A stretch of 64,000 bases of DNA. Source: Portulaca oleracea. Its lineage: Eukaryota; Streptophyta; Magnoliopsida; Caryophyllales; Portulacaceae. Shown in pieces: positions 45,926 through 64,000 of this stretch. The position numbers and the translations under genes are program-made. The notes beneath the pieces are model-generated. The model had not been told where the DNA came from. It was given only the letters and a program-made list of their open reading frames with translations, and searched no databases. The stretch lies in assembly GCA_029582165.1 (NCBI GenBank), contig CM055874.1:1624114-1688113 (forward strand). Direction: 5' to 3'. Position 1 is the stretch's first letter, and the number at the start of each line of letters is the position of its first letter.

Positions 45926-47530
45926 TTTAAAGAAAGAACTATATTTAAGTGGCCGCTAATATGAAACGGGTGAATATGTAAATTCCAGACTAATGGATAG
46001 AGATGGTAAAACAAATCCGAAACCTTAACCAAGACCCGAATCGACACATGAATGGATGATACAATTTTGATTCGAACTGAAAGAGAACCCGAGCCGAAAT
46101 CGATCAGAATCGTAACCTAAAAGTGGCCCCATTAAGATCCACACTCAGATGACCCTAAATCAAATCAGAACCCAATCTGGGAAAAAAAACCTAACTCGAA
46201 CCAACCCAAACAAGACACACCCAAAGTCAACCCCTACCTGAAATCGTACCCAAATCAAACCAGAATTGACTGACCCAATATTAACCCGAACTGATCTTCA
46301 ACCGTCCCAAACTCGAACCAATTCACCCACATGTTAATTCCGCCAATGGAGCCAAGTCATTTGCCAAAGAAGAAATCATGGGGAGAATAAAAAAGAAAAA
46401 AGAACCCTAAAAAAAGAAATTTTTTTAAAGGGTTGGGGGGAGGAAACCTTAGGCATAGGGTTTAGCATGATTGTATGTGTCAAAATTCTACCCATTGATG
46501 GACCAATTATAACTTTATTGAGTGTTACATCTCTCTTCCCAATGTGTAATCTTGATGATTACTACTCCTACTTCACTGCCCCTTTTCAATTCCCAATAAT
46601 ACCCATTAAATTCAGAATAAATTACACCTAAATTTAATGTAAATGGGACCAAGAAATATTTGATGGGGCCACGTTTCTTGATCAAATGAGGGTGTCCTCT
46701 GTCCTTTGGATCAAAAAGCTGCTTGATACGGTGCACTATGCCCCTCATTTTCCTTTTATTTTTTTAACTCCCACTTGCCCCTTCGCAATACAATAAGGTC
46801 ATCTTATTTTGTCCTTCATAGGTGCATGCTAGAGTTAATTAAGAATCTAATCTCTCATTAGGGTGTCTCTAAATCTCATAATCTCATAAAGTTTAAATGA
46901 TCATAAGTAGTTGTTAATCCATGTTTGGTTCAATTGTTTCTCTTGCACAAATCAAATGATAGTTTGATTAAATCTAGTTTGATGTAAGTTGATACGATAG
47001 GTTTGTGTAAAGTGTTATTGTTTATTAGAAGGCATATGAAAGTAGTACGAAAAGCTTGTCCTAGTCCACTAATACAACTTTATTAAGTCAGTTAATCATA
47101 TATGACATCTAATATACGATTTTCAATTCCTAAATAGTTGGATCCAATTGCGCCAATGGGGGCGAGCATCGTTTCTGCTTTTGCCCGTACTTTAATATAT
47201 ACCGACGTATATAGATGACTGTGAGTTATTCTTTCAATACTTTATTTTACGTCTGATTTTTCACACCACACATATATATTTTCATAAATAGTATTCCAAA
47301 ACATTCAACGTCGACTGACCCTACTAATCAACAGAACCCTTCTTGTCTTTTCTCCTCCACCACTATTATCACCTTATGATTGCCATAACCAAAGATATGA
47401 TCACCATATCAAGAGTATATGTTCACCACTATCCCACCATCACCACCCACCATACCATCCCACCACCACTCATTCACACTCATCCTCCATGCATATGCCA
47501 TGTATGAAAGATACCCCAAAACTTAACCCT
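45926..47530. other. Intergenic region upstream of MIR169; no protein gene seen
   Basis: Between 46000 and 46330 there is a low-complexity block of AACCCGAA/CGAACCAAC words. A minus-strand frame of 77 codons at 46515–46748 is not recognised. From about 47330 the sequence becomes CA-rich (CCACCACTATTATC...), probably the MIR169 promoter. Confidence 0.4.
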
Positions 47531-47533
47531 CCC

Positions 47534-47540
47534 TATAAAT
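47534..47540 (+). promoter_or_regulatory. Putative TATA box of the MIR169 gene
   Basis: TATAAAT within CCTATAAATACTTGG lies about 110 bases before the hairpin, suiting a transcription start near 47565–47570. MIR genes are RNA polymerase II genes. Confidence 0.5.
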
Positions 47541-47639
47541 ACTTGGCCTTGTATGTACCACCATATCACCATCCCTCACTAGATTTGCTTATCTTGCATC
47601 ACAAGGCACCACCACCACCTTTGCATGGCCAGCCAAGTA

Positions 47640-47845
47640 GTCCATGCATGACGGGGGAAAAGCTCCATTGCAGCCAAGGATGACTTGCCGGCGCCATGCA
47701 TATATATACACACATACACATATATATACATTCGACATTCGATCGAGTAAATAATTACTTACCCTAATGAAATTTATGCAGTGTTTTTATGCCGGCAAGT
47801 TGTCCTTGGCTACATTGAGCTTTCTTCATCTCATGCATGGCCTAA
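47640..47845 (+). ncRNA. MIR169: MIR169 precursor hairpin
   Basis: The 5' arm at 47671–47691 starts CAGCCAAGGATGACTTG and ends CCGG. It is identical to the miR169b/c form as remembered, which targets NF-YA (CCAAT-box factor) mRNAs in drought, nitrogen and developmental responses. The 3' arm at about 47792–47813 (CCGGCAAGTTGTCCTTGG then CTAC) is the star strand: it pairs over the whole duplex with two G·U wobbles and a terminal C·A mismatch. Outside the duplex, AAGCTCCATTG pairs with ATTGAGCTTT, extending the lower stem, as expected for DICER-LIKE1 substrates. The loop is about 100 bases and AT-rich. A 64-codon frame from 47489 overlaps the 5' arm but starts before the predicted transcription start and is not considered coding. 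Confidence 0.95.
47671..47691 (+). ncRNA. Mature miR169 (5p)
   Basis: A 21-base segment starting with C, on the 5' arm of the hairpin. Its complementary star lies at about 47792–47813. The sequence matches the conserved miR169 family. Confidence 0.93.
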
Positions 47846-48196
47846 ATTGGCTCAATATATGCTTCCTCTACAACTTTTCTTCATTTTTTTTTTGCTACTT
47901 TGTATATTTTTGTTGATTTCATATGCATATACATATATATATATATATGGGGGTTAGATTAAATTGAGAGCCGCCATAGAAGAGGTAAATTAGGGTATAC
48001 TGTGAAAATCTGTCACTGTCAAGATTTTGTGGATTAACTTTTTATATTGTGTGTGAGTGTGTTTTTACGCGTGTGTATTTCAGTACAAATTTGTTTCAGG
48101 AGCCGGATAAGGATAAGGCAGTAGTAGTACTACTACAGATTGACAGTGATGTGGTAATATTATCGATGCAATGTTCACGTGCTGAAAAAGATGGGG

Positions 48197-48290
48197 TAAA
48201 ATTACAGCAAAATTACAGCTAAATGCAACAAAATTACAGCAAAATTACAGCGAAATGCAGCAAAATTACAGCAAAATTACAGCAAAATGC
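48197..48290. repeat. AAATTACAGC minisatellite
   Basis: Seven copies of AAAATTACAGC interspersed with AAATGCA(A/G)C variants, giving a higher-order unit of roughly 33–40 bases repeated about 2.5 times. No coding role is seen. Confidence 0.85.
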
Positions 48291-48346
48291 ATGTCACTGA
48301 AGATACGGTCGATGCAAGCTTCTGTACTGGTATGTATGTCTGTATG

Positions 48347-48981
48347 TAGAGCTGGGAAAATCTTACCCGACACGATTACCGACTCGAAACCGACACGAAG
48401 TTAAATGGGTTTGGATATAGATTTTCCACCCATTTAGTTAAATGGGTTAACACGGTAAACCCGTTTAAATAATTGGGTTAGGTTTGGGTCGAGAATATCA
48501 ACACGAAAAATAACACATTAAACCCGTTTAATAATTAGGTTAGTGAGAAAATCGACATGAAAAATGATACATTTAACCCGTTTGAGTAAGATAATGTTTT
48601 TTACTTTTGCTTGGGCTGATTATGTATTGTTTAGCAAAACTTTAACTTGGGTTATGATAAATATTACAGAAACCCTAAAGAAATGAGTTGGTAGATAATA
48701 AATAAATGATCGAAACCTTTGCATTTTTGTCTTCCTAAGTTTATGATTATTATATAATATATGTTTGTTAAGCGGTAAATAGATCAATCGAAGCTGACCT
48801 GTATAACTCATTTAATTAAATGGGTTAGATTAAGGTCGACATGTTTATTTGATAAACGGTCCAGGTCAAAGAATTTCAACCCGTTTATTAAAGGGGTAGG
48901 TTTCAGGTTTGGGGTTCTTCAATCCGTTTAACTCCAACACGAACACGAAAATGACACGACACGACCTATTACCCAGCTCTA
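48347..48981. mobile_element. Non-autonomous hAT transposon with perfect 8-bp target duplication
   Basis: The termini TAGAGCTGGG and CCCAGCTCTA are perfect inverted repeats. The flanks TCTGTATG at 48339–48346 and TCTGTATG at 48982–48989 are identical, which is the 8-bp target duplication of hAT elements. The 635-bp interior repeats AACCCGTTTA/TAAATGGGTT words in both orientations and encodes no transposase. Confidence 0.88.
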
Positions 48982-48989
48982 TCTGTATG

Positions 48990-51755
48990 TGCCCTTTTCT
49001 TCAAAAAAAAATTAAATAAATAAATAAATAAATAAAGAAAGAAAAGAAATTCTTTACAATTTTAGCTATCATCATGGCTATGTACTCGCTTTGTTCTATA
49101 TTAATTGTCATATATTTGACTGTTACGATCTTCCATGCCGCTGAATATTTTTTTTTTGTATAATATTATATTAACAATTGTAATATTATATTTTTATGAT
49201 AATATTTTTTGTTATGAATCTAATAATAGTAATCTTATGTAATATGTCATTATATATATTGAGAAATTTATATAAATGTGTTATTCACTTGTCCTTCTAT
49301 TTTTTATGCAACTCATGACTATATATAATGCCATTTCAGATCGATTAAAATTCAATCAAAATACATCTAACCTACTGATGAGAATTTGGAATCGTATTTA
49401 TATATTCTTTGACTGGACCATTTTTGTTATTTTTTGGATTTATCGTCTTTTGTTTTGGCTAGCCATTCTTAACTTTAATTTTGCCTTTTGGTACTGGATT
49501 TTTTGGGAATCATAATCTGATTAACATGGAATTTTTTTAAACTTTGTTTTGTGTTGTAATGAGATAATTTTAGTTCAATTTAGAAGAACGAGGTAAGTAA
49601 AATTTAATTCAATAACGTAACATCAAAATATAACACAAGTAAGTACAGTTCATGTTAGATAAATGTAGAAAATTCACTCAAAAAGATACCCTAATTAGGT
49701 ATACGAATACGATAAACAACAAATGTAACTTCAAAATATAATACAAATTTAGTTCAATTTTAGATAAATTTAGGAAATTTAGACAAAAAATAACTTAATT
49801 GGGTATAACGTACACAACCATGGTGCAAATTTTTTCACATTCCTTTTTTTAAACTTATATTAAACTAAACTTATTCGACAAAAATAACGTAAAAAATCAA
49901 AACAAGCCAATCAAACATATATAATACCCAATGCATAAGATTTTTCAAATATTTTCAACCATTAATTTGAATTACCTCTACTTAATTACAAATATTTTGA
50001 AAAGTTCATTGAAAATGAAACCTTATAATTACAAAATATATAATTTGAGATTTCAAATCTCAACTGCCAAATTAGTTGAACCAGCAAGTGTAGTCATAAT
50101 CTCCCACCCAACTAAATTGGAATAGACAAACACTCCTTAAAGAAAAAAAGGCACTTTGAAGGCTTGTGGTTTTAAGTGAGTGACAATTATATATGCAACA
50201 ACCAAGTGTTTTAGAGTTGTTTCTATTGAAAGGGTTGGCATGCATTTAATACCTTTGCTTTTATATGTATAATCTCATCCATTTACTCATGGGTCATGCC
50301 ACTCATGATCATGGACATTCAATTCACTAGATTGTGTATATCTCATTTGATGTGAACAAACCTATATAGGTGTTCATATGCGGAATGATATCGCAATGAA
50401 TCTCATCTGATTCTTCGGAGTTACCTATTTAGCTCTATCTCGCAATTAGTTTAGAGAACTACCTGAAGATTTTTGTTTGAAGAGTTGATGTTAGAGTTTA
50501 TGCATTAGTTGTGTTCGCTGAGCTATTTTGCTGTATTTTCTATGTAACTGATGTTTTGTAAAACTATATATGTTGAATTCTAAGTTTTTATCTTTTACTG
50601 ATTAAAAAGTTTGATTCTTTTACCTTATTGATTGTTTTCAATCCTTTCCATTTAATTTTGGTTAAACTCATTTTCAAAGTTTAAATTGAATATATTATAA
50701 CGCTATTTCTTTGAATTTATTTTCTAAATTTATTATGAATTTATTGTGAGAACTTTTTGTATATATTCTTAACTTATTTAAGTTGAAGACATTATTGAGA
50801 AGTACTATGAAGAGAAAAACTCTTGGGAGTTGTTCGAGGAAAGCTTGATTCTAGTACTTGTAAGTCATTATAGGTAGTGTTCTATCCTAAGTTCAATTTT
50901 TGCAATGTGAAGTTATCAAAGTAGAAAATAAGTTTCTTATCGTTTGTCTTTATGTTTTGTTAAAGTTACATTTACTCCTAGGTGAGTACTCATCACATGA
51001 AATATAAGTTATATAACTATATTGGTCAAGATTGCTATTTGCACTTTGTTGTGTCCTCCTTGAAAGGTTGCTATAGGCTCTCTTTAATTTGAATCAAGGA
51101 TCTAATTTGTGCAATCATTATTTCATTCGAATTAAGGATCGATAATCATAATTAATAACTAGTAAGTGTATTGGTTCTCACGGTTCTTCTATCCTACACA
51201 ACAATAGAAATTGATTTTGAAATTGATCAGGACTTTGCAAGCAGCTATTGCACCTGTAAAACATGATGAACTATTTGCACCCATGTCCATGGTTAATTTT
51301 TTGATAAATTATTGAGATGCGAAAATCACTCGGTGGCCCAAGCATGATTTCATGACTTTAACTGCTAATAAGTTCATTGCAAAGTTAGGGTACATGTAAC
51401 TTTGTCGATAACTTGATCCTTATTTCTATTTATTTCAATGTAGCCCGTTACGTTTTATTTTTGAACGTATCATGGGTCAGCTTCACAAGGAACATGAAAG
51501 AAAAACTTATATAAGGAAATCATCAAAGCCAGCCGATGAAAACGATGCATCATAAGCTTTGTACTTTGATCATGGACTCTTGGTTAAATTATAAGATCCA
51601 TTTTGGTGTAATTTTTAATTGATTTATCATAAGATAACATGCTGTAATGAGAAACATTATTTTTGAATTTTTTTGAAATGATTTTGAAAATTCATGTATG
51701 TTCAGTTTAGACTTTATTAGATAATTGGATCATTCAATAAGTATTAGCAAAAGTT
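48990..51755. other. Intergenic region; no gene seen
   Basis: AT-rich. A (AATA)n tract lies at about 49013–49035. A partial Stowaway-like left half sits at 49087–49265, sharing blocks with 62443–62662. Open frames such as 49276–49515 (Phe/Ile/Trp-rich) look like chance. Confidence 0.35.
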
Positions 51756-52107
51756 GATGTTGGACATTTTTACTCATGGGTAACAATCTCCTCCTTCACA
51801 CATGAGTCTCATGCCACCACTCTGCGCATTCGGGAGACCCAGTCGCACACGCGTTATGGTCCCTACTCCTGTCCATGGTGATCTTCCTGCACCTTGTGCG
51901 CGCCCAACCAAACAAACCATCGACTCTGATACCACTTGCTTGGGAGATCCATGGCGGGAGCCCACTTCAACCGAGGCCCATGACACACAAGTTAAGTGAG
52001 GTTCCATCTTAAGACCAATTGGTGCTCAGAGGAGTAACCCACTTGACTTATATACCATGTCCTTTCTCTTTACTTTTTCGATGTGGGACATTTTTACTCA
52101 TGGGTAA
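51756..52107 (-). mobile_element. Second TRIM-like element with primer-binding site
   Basis: GGACATTTTTACTCATGG occurs at about 51762 and again at about 52085, marking the ends of two LTR copies. CTCTGATACCA at 51924–51934 is the minus-strand initiator tRNA-Met primer-binding site, two bases from an LTR start (TGCTTGGGAG at 51937). The right LTR is about 170 bp; the left is reduced to about 30 bp. The LTR sequence is unrelated to the Cassandra array and shows no 5S similarity. Confidence 0.65.
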
Positions 52108-52208
52108 ATCCCAATAAAAATCAATAGAATAATGCTTTGTACGACGATGAGTGGACAAAATCTACTACATCAAACCATTATGGCATTATCTGTATTTCAA
52201 AGTAATGT

Positions 52209-52446
52209 ACTCCCTACGTTTGTTTTTATCAGTCGCCTTGGAAATTGTGTTAAAAACTTTGACCGTTAATATCTTAATTTGTATAATGATTCATCATACA
52301 AAATTGGTATCATTAGATTCGTAATAAAAAATACTATTCAAAAAGTATAATATTATATTTTTTAATAAAAGTTTTATATTAGAAATTATTGATTAAAAAT
52401 TGACATTGAAAACCGTAAATGGTAAATAAAAAAAAACAGAGGTAGT
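52209..52446. mobile_element. Stowaway-like MITE (diverged)
   Basis: Starts CTCCCTACGTTTG and ends AAACAGAGGTAG. The interior is AT-rich with the AAAATTGGTAT/TTTGATTAAAA texture of this family. Confidence 0.5.
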
Positions 52447-53269
52447 ACTAAATTATGTTTTGTCCACCCTACTCTATTCTAAGCTCATTAATGTATGTAT
52501 GTGAACTAAGCCTATATTATCTGATTTGGAAAAATTAAAGGGAGAAATTTTGGACAATCTACGCATATCAATTCAAGAACTTATCCAAAATTAAATAAGA
52601 AGCTATGTTGCTCCAAAATCAAAACTAGACAACATTTCATAATATATACAATGAAATTAAAAGGATAATTTAGAGAGGTAACGTTAGAGATCGAGGTGTT
52701 AAATAACTCAAACAAATTAAATTAAGGGAAATTAACACAAGAGAAGGGGAATCAGAGCATAAGAATTTAACGAGCCAATTGGGAGAAAAAATCATGAACA
52801 ATGCACTAATTTGAGGATTGCAATACATTTTGAAACTTTTCAGAATCTCTTTATTGTGTGTGATACAAGTTGGATGCTTTTGCTCTTGGCAGCCAAATAA
52901 TAAATATTGAGACTACTACAAGCATAAACTAGGGTTAAACACACTAAAAAACAGAAGAAAAAACAAAGCCACCGTAAATGGTGGTCACCACGGTTTGGTG
53001 CTCACCAGTCACCAAGGGAAGACCATGGTGAACTCTACCTCCACTGTTTTTTGAGTTTATTTGAATGTCTCTGTTTCCCATGCTCATACATGCTAATTCG
53101 TGCAACAAACGTAGCCTTTCATTGGCTCCACGACAACCTAACAATCTCCCATTTGAAACTAATGTTAAGCTTCACCATTAAGCACACACACATATACATG
53201 AAATCCTCTATTGCACATATCCGACCTTTCAACTAAGGTCATTAGATGCCTTAGGGTTTTACTTGACCT
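52447..53269. other. Intergenic region; no gene seen
   Basis: AT-rich DNA. The part near 52980–53270 may be the decayed 3' side of the copia remnant to its right, but no motif was recognised there. Confidence 0.35.
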
Positions 53270-54120
53270 CGCATTATCACTTCTTCCATGTTTCCACTTG
53301 GACCAATGATTTGCCTGCAACTTCAACACGATAGCACGCATCAATAAAGTCTATAATGGGGAATTCTTTGCGGAGCTTTACCTCTTGTTGATTGTGCCGA
53401 TTTTCCATTAAGTTTAGGTACAACTTTATGTGAACACTCAGCCGGTTCTTGATAAAACCATTCTTACTTCTAGATATCTTCTGGAGAAACGAACACCCCT
53501 TTGTCAAACTCGATGAACAATTATGTTAGTATAATCAATATTTCGTGGAGTACTCCCCTTTCAAAACTTTCTAATGATCATCCCAAATCGAGTCGTGAAT
53601 CTTTCATCTGTAATTTACCCATGTATATCAAATTTTTGTTCAGACCCGCATCATACCAAACTCCCTTCAGCCTCTAACGACCCCCGCTAGAAGTTTTAAT
53701 GTACACATCGATCTTTCCTAGTTTCTCTAAATTCTTATTGTTTGCAACTTGCAAGACTCACCTTACTAAATCTCCCACTAACAAAGATACTAAAAGAGTC
53801 CCTGCTACTAAGCGATCAATGAAAAGAAGCACCCGAATTTATTACCCAACATCTCAACCAACTTATCACTAGTTAAAGTGACGAGTCAACGATATCCTCC
53901 CTTTTGGAGTTTAACAACTCATGATCATCGACTCAACTATTTTCTTCCCTTTGTACTTGAGTTTACGACAATATCTATAGGAGTTACCTTCGTCACTACA
54001 ATTCCAGCACCTTGTTGCTTCTTACCCCTCTTACTTAAAGCATTTCCAAAAGATTGATCAAACATCTTTCCATGAAGACATTCACTCTTGACAACATCAC
54101 GAGTGTCATCAAACATCACA
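53270..54120 (-). pseudogene. Decayed Ty1/copia-type gag-pol remnant
   Basis: In broken minus-strand frames one sees, in order, a zinc-knuckle-like CWNCSDEGNSYRYC followed by RKLK (about 54010–53950; the usual His is Asn), a protease-like WVINSGASFH (about 53835–53805; the usual active-site Asp is Asn), and a later block GLNKNLIYMGKL resembling the copia GLKxNLISxGxL stretch (about 53655–53620). Frameshifts and stops separate these blocks, so the element is dead. No LTRs or target duplication were identified. Confidence 0.6.
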
Positions 54121-54570
54121 ACTGTAAAATCGATAGAAATACTACCACCACAAATAACACTATTCTAAGAAGTACCGCCTCCGTTCTATATTACTTGTCC
54201 ATTTAACAAAAATTTAGAACACTAACAAAAAGAGTTAGGTAGGGATTATACCGTAGGAAAATTTGTGAAATATTAATACTAAATTATTTGTGTATACTTC
54301 TCTCTCCCATTTTTTCTATTTTCATGTTTAAAAATTAATAAAAAATAGTTAGTTAAAAATAATTACATTAAATTATAAATTAATAAGTATTATGAAATAC
54401 AAAAGTTTAGTTAAAGTATGGAGGAGCAAAGAGAACAATATTAGGGTTCTAATTTCTACTTCAAGAGTTAAACCAACAAAAACAAGTTCAACTTCCCCCT
54501 TTCTTAAACCTCTCCAAAACCTCGGCATTTTGGATTCTTCCCCAAATTCGATTCTTCCCTAAATTCGATC

Positions 54571-62113
<7,543 letters not shown>

Positions 62114-62442
62114 ACACTGCGAAAACGATTGTTTTGGTTTGAAGATTTCGAATCTTGGTACTTAAAAACCAGGTATAAGTTGTAGGCTTGTAGCGGATTA
62201 GGATGCTTGTTTTCACACCTTGAAGGGTGTGAGTAAATAATTGTTTGAGTTTTGTGTACTTTCATTGTGAATGGTCATAACTCTGTGTAGCCTTCAATTT
62301 TGATTTCATAATGTTTTTGTGAAATTTTTGATACACAAGTTTCAGAGCTCAGAAGTTGCTGGGCCTCCCTCGAAATTTTTTTAAGAGCTGTGTACCTCTA
62401 CCTTGAAGCCTGAATTTTTCGATACACAGTTTTGATATTCCT
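62114..62442 (+). other. Likely EF-Tu 3' UTR and downstream sequence
   Basis: Non-coding sequence after the stop codon at 62111–62113. No clear AATAAA signal is seen. It ends at a MITE starting about 62443. Confidence 0.45.
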
Positions 62443-62662
62443 TTTGTTCCATATTAATTGTCATATATGTGACTATTACGGTTTTGTATAATATTATTAA
62501 CAATTGCAATATTATACTTTTATGATAGTATTTTTCATTATGAATCTAATGGTAGTGATTCTATGTAATAAGTCATTGTATATATTGAGAAATTTATAGT
62601 CAAAATTTTGATGTATAACGGCACAATTGTCCAAAGACGACAATTAATATGGAACGGATGGA
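62443..62662. mobile_element. Stowaway-like MITE downstream of EF-Tu
   Basis: The left end TTCCTTTTGTTCCATATTAA and the inverse of the right end TTAATATGGAACGGATGGA match. Interior blocks (TTTTATGATAGTATTTTTC) recur in the elements at 40272 and 49087. Confidence 0.65.
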
Positions 62663-63069
62663 GTACACAAATTTGTCAATTACAGTTCCCACTTTCAAAA
62701 GCAAATTTACTTTTTATTCTTTACTCCAAAATTCTCGGGCAACATCCAAATGTTTCCAAGAAATTTTGAGTTTCACTAGAAATAACTCAACAAAATACAA
62801 AATTTTAGAAAGGGTAAGCCTACCCATATTTTGAGGAGTGGCCCAACCTCCCTGGAACTATGATGGTAAAAAATCATAGAAATTCTACCCATTCTAGTAA
62901 TGTGCTAATTGGTAAATTGGTAATGACAATGAAGTCCAGTATGTTGAGGCTTTCTTGGTCTTGTTTCAAGGTGGGCTTGGAAGTTCCCCAGAGCCTTGAT
63001 GGCCTAATACTCATTACTCACTAGGGTTATTGACCATGAAGGATGACCCAGAAAATCTAATTGATAGAA
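62663..63069. other. Spacer; no gene seen
   Basis: No coding frame or element end was recognised. It may be part of the source gene of the duplicated segment that follows. Confidence 0.35.
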
Positions 63070-63640
63070 AATGCTCTCTAGGACCCTGAAGTCCTAATTT
63101 GTATTAAAAAATGGGATCCACATCCTAAGTTGGCATGACATATTTCAATGATTTTTTTCTTTTTGCTGCAGTTTGCTGCCGGAAACTTTGAAGGTGTCCA
63201 AGGAGAGTGAGGGGAGGTGAGATTCTTTGCAAAGAGCGAGAGGGAAGAAGAAGAAGAAGTTGTCTGAGCTCTAAACCTATTAACATTAATAATTAACTAA
63301 TTCTACGGAACATCCTCTTCTTCTTTTTTTTTGGAATTCCGTCATGCATGATTTAATATATGCATCCATGGTTCGTTATATATGTAATCCATGGTTATTA
63401 ATATGGTAATCCATGATTGTTTTTGTTCGTTATAAAGTAACCCTTGATGAAGACATCAATAAAGTAATAATATGTCATTGGCAACGTTATTGGAGCAAAA
63501 TGTAATTTAATTGTTTGGATAAATACATATAAAATCAATAAAGTACTAGTTCATAGTTCATAGAAGATGAAACACATGTAGTAATTACATATAATACAAT
63601 ACCAAATACTTCAATCCATAAAATATACACTCTAAAAATC
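63070..63640 (+). repeat. Duplicated segment, copy A (inverted relative to 5270–5770)
   Basis: Shares a collinear set of blocks with 5270–5770 read on the minus strand, from GAAGTCCTAATTTGTATT through TTGCTGCAG|TTTGCTGCC and CCTATTAACATTAATAAT to GAAACACATGTAGTAATT. The spacing differs by small indels, and copy A has an extra ~60 bases around 63495–63545. The polypyrimidine-AG before TTTGCTGCC looks like a splice acceptor, but the following frames differ from copy B. Confidence 0.7.
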
Positions 63641-64000
63641 CTTAATATATAATAATCTATGACAATACACTTATTACATATATAGTCAGTGATACGGGAT
63701 TTTATGATTTCCAGCCCTATTTTCTTCCTTGGCTTGACTTGGCCACTAATTTTGAAGGTGGAATTTTACTTTCATATTTCTGATTTGTGCAACTATTTAA
63801 ATGCAAAAAAAGAGCCAATGGGCCAGGTGTCAACATTTTCAAAAGTTATCAACAGCCGCAATTCGGATTCTTCAGAAGAAAAATTCTACTTAACTTATTA
63901 TTATTATTATGGATACTAATATATAGTATCAGAATTTTGTTTGAGAAAAAGGGCAGAAAACTACACTTGGATCACTATAACCCCAATGGCCTCAAAGGAA
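63641..64000. other. Right edge of the window; no gene seen
   Basis: AT-rich. A 76-codon plus-strand frame at 63689–63919 has no recognised family; a (TTA)n tract ends it. Confidence 0.3.

Noticed and set aside
46515..46748. 77-codon minus-strand frame as a small gene
   Set aside because: No recognised domain, no splice or promoter support, and a length expected by chance.
47489..47683. 64-codon frame overlapping the MIR169 5' arm (possible micro-peptide)
   Set aside because: Its start lies before the predicted TATA box and transcription start, and the sequence resembles no known peptide.

Overview
The window reads as nuclear DNA of a eudicot plant. It is AT-rich, its genes are split by GT–AG introns, and its intergenic space is full of short non-autonomous transposons (Stowaway-, Tourist- and hAT-type MITEs, TRIM retroelements, LINE pieces). 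All recognisable genes are plant families: oxidosqualene cyclase, leucine-rich-repeat extensin, CYP716 P450, a triple-KH RNA-binding protein, a NAC factor, MIR169 and nuclear-encoded mitochondrial EF-Tu. The species cannot be fixed from the sequence.

Layout. At 1–3315 (−) lies the 5' half of an oxidosqualene cyclase gene (seven exons, the gene leaves the window on the left). At 5270–6290 a duplicated non-coding segment sits beside a truncated LINE with a clear target-site duplication. At 8916–11261 (−) is an intronless LRX cell-wall gene. At 11.94–12.30 kb is a fold-back element. At 17237–21054 (−) is a complete four-exon CYP716-type P450. At 21963–27145 (−) is a six-exon PEPPER/FLK-like KH protein gene. 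From 27.6 to 34.9 kb there are only MITEs and AT-rich DNA. At 35069–38324 (+) is a three-exon NAM/CUC-type NAC gene. The 38.4–47.5 kb region holds microsatellites, a TA-flanked hairpin element and a Cassandra-type TRIM array carrying 5S-rRNA-like sequence. At 47.64–47.85 kb (+) is a MIR169 hairpin. The 48.2–54.2 kb region is repeats, including an hAT element with a perfect 8-bp target duplication, a second TRIM and a decayed copia element. At 54571–62113 (+) is a twelve-exon mitochondrial EF-Tu gene whose introns hold MITEs and an antisense LINE fragment. The right end carries a second, inverted copy of the segment seen at 5.3–5.7 kb.

How the genes may work together. The most interesting point is the pairing of an oxidosqualene cyclase (triterpene scaffold formation) and a CYP716 P450 (a family known for oxidising beta-amyrin-type scaffolds) about 14 kb apart on the same strand. 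This is the minimal signature of a plant triterpenoid (saponin-type) gene cluster. Both genes carry the same family of Tourist-like MITE in their second intron. The other genes look like unrelated neighbours. Exon borders were set by hand from splice signals, reading-frame continuity and remembered family alignments; no database search was possible.
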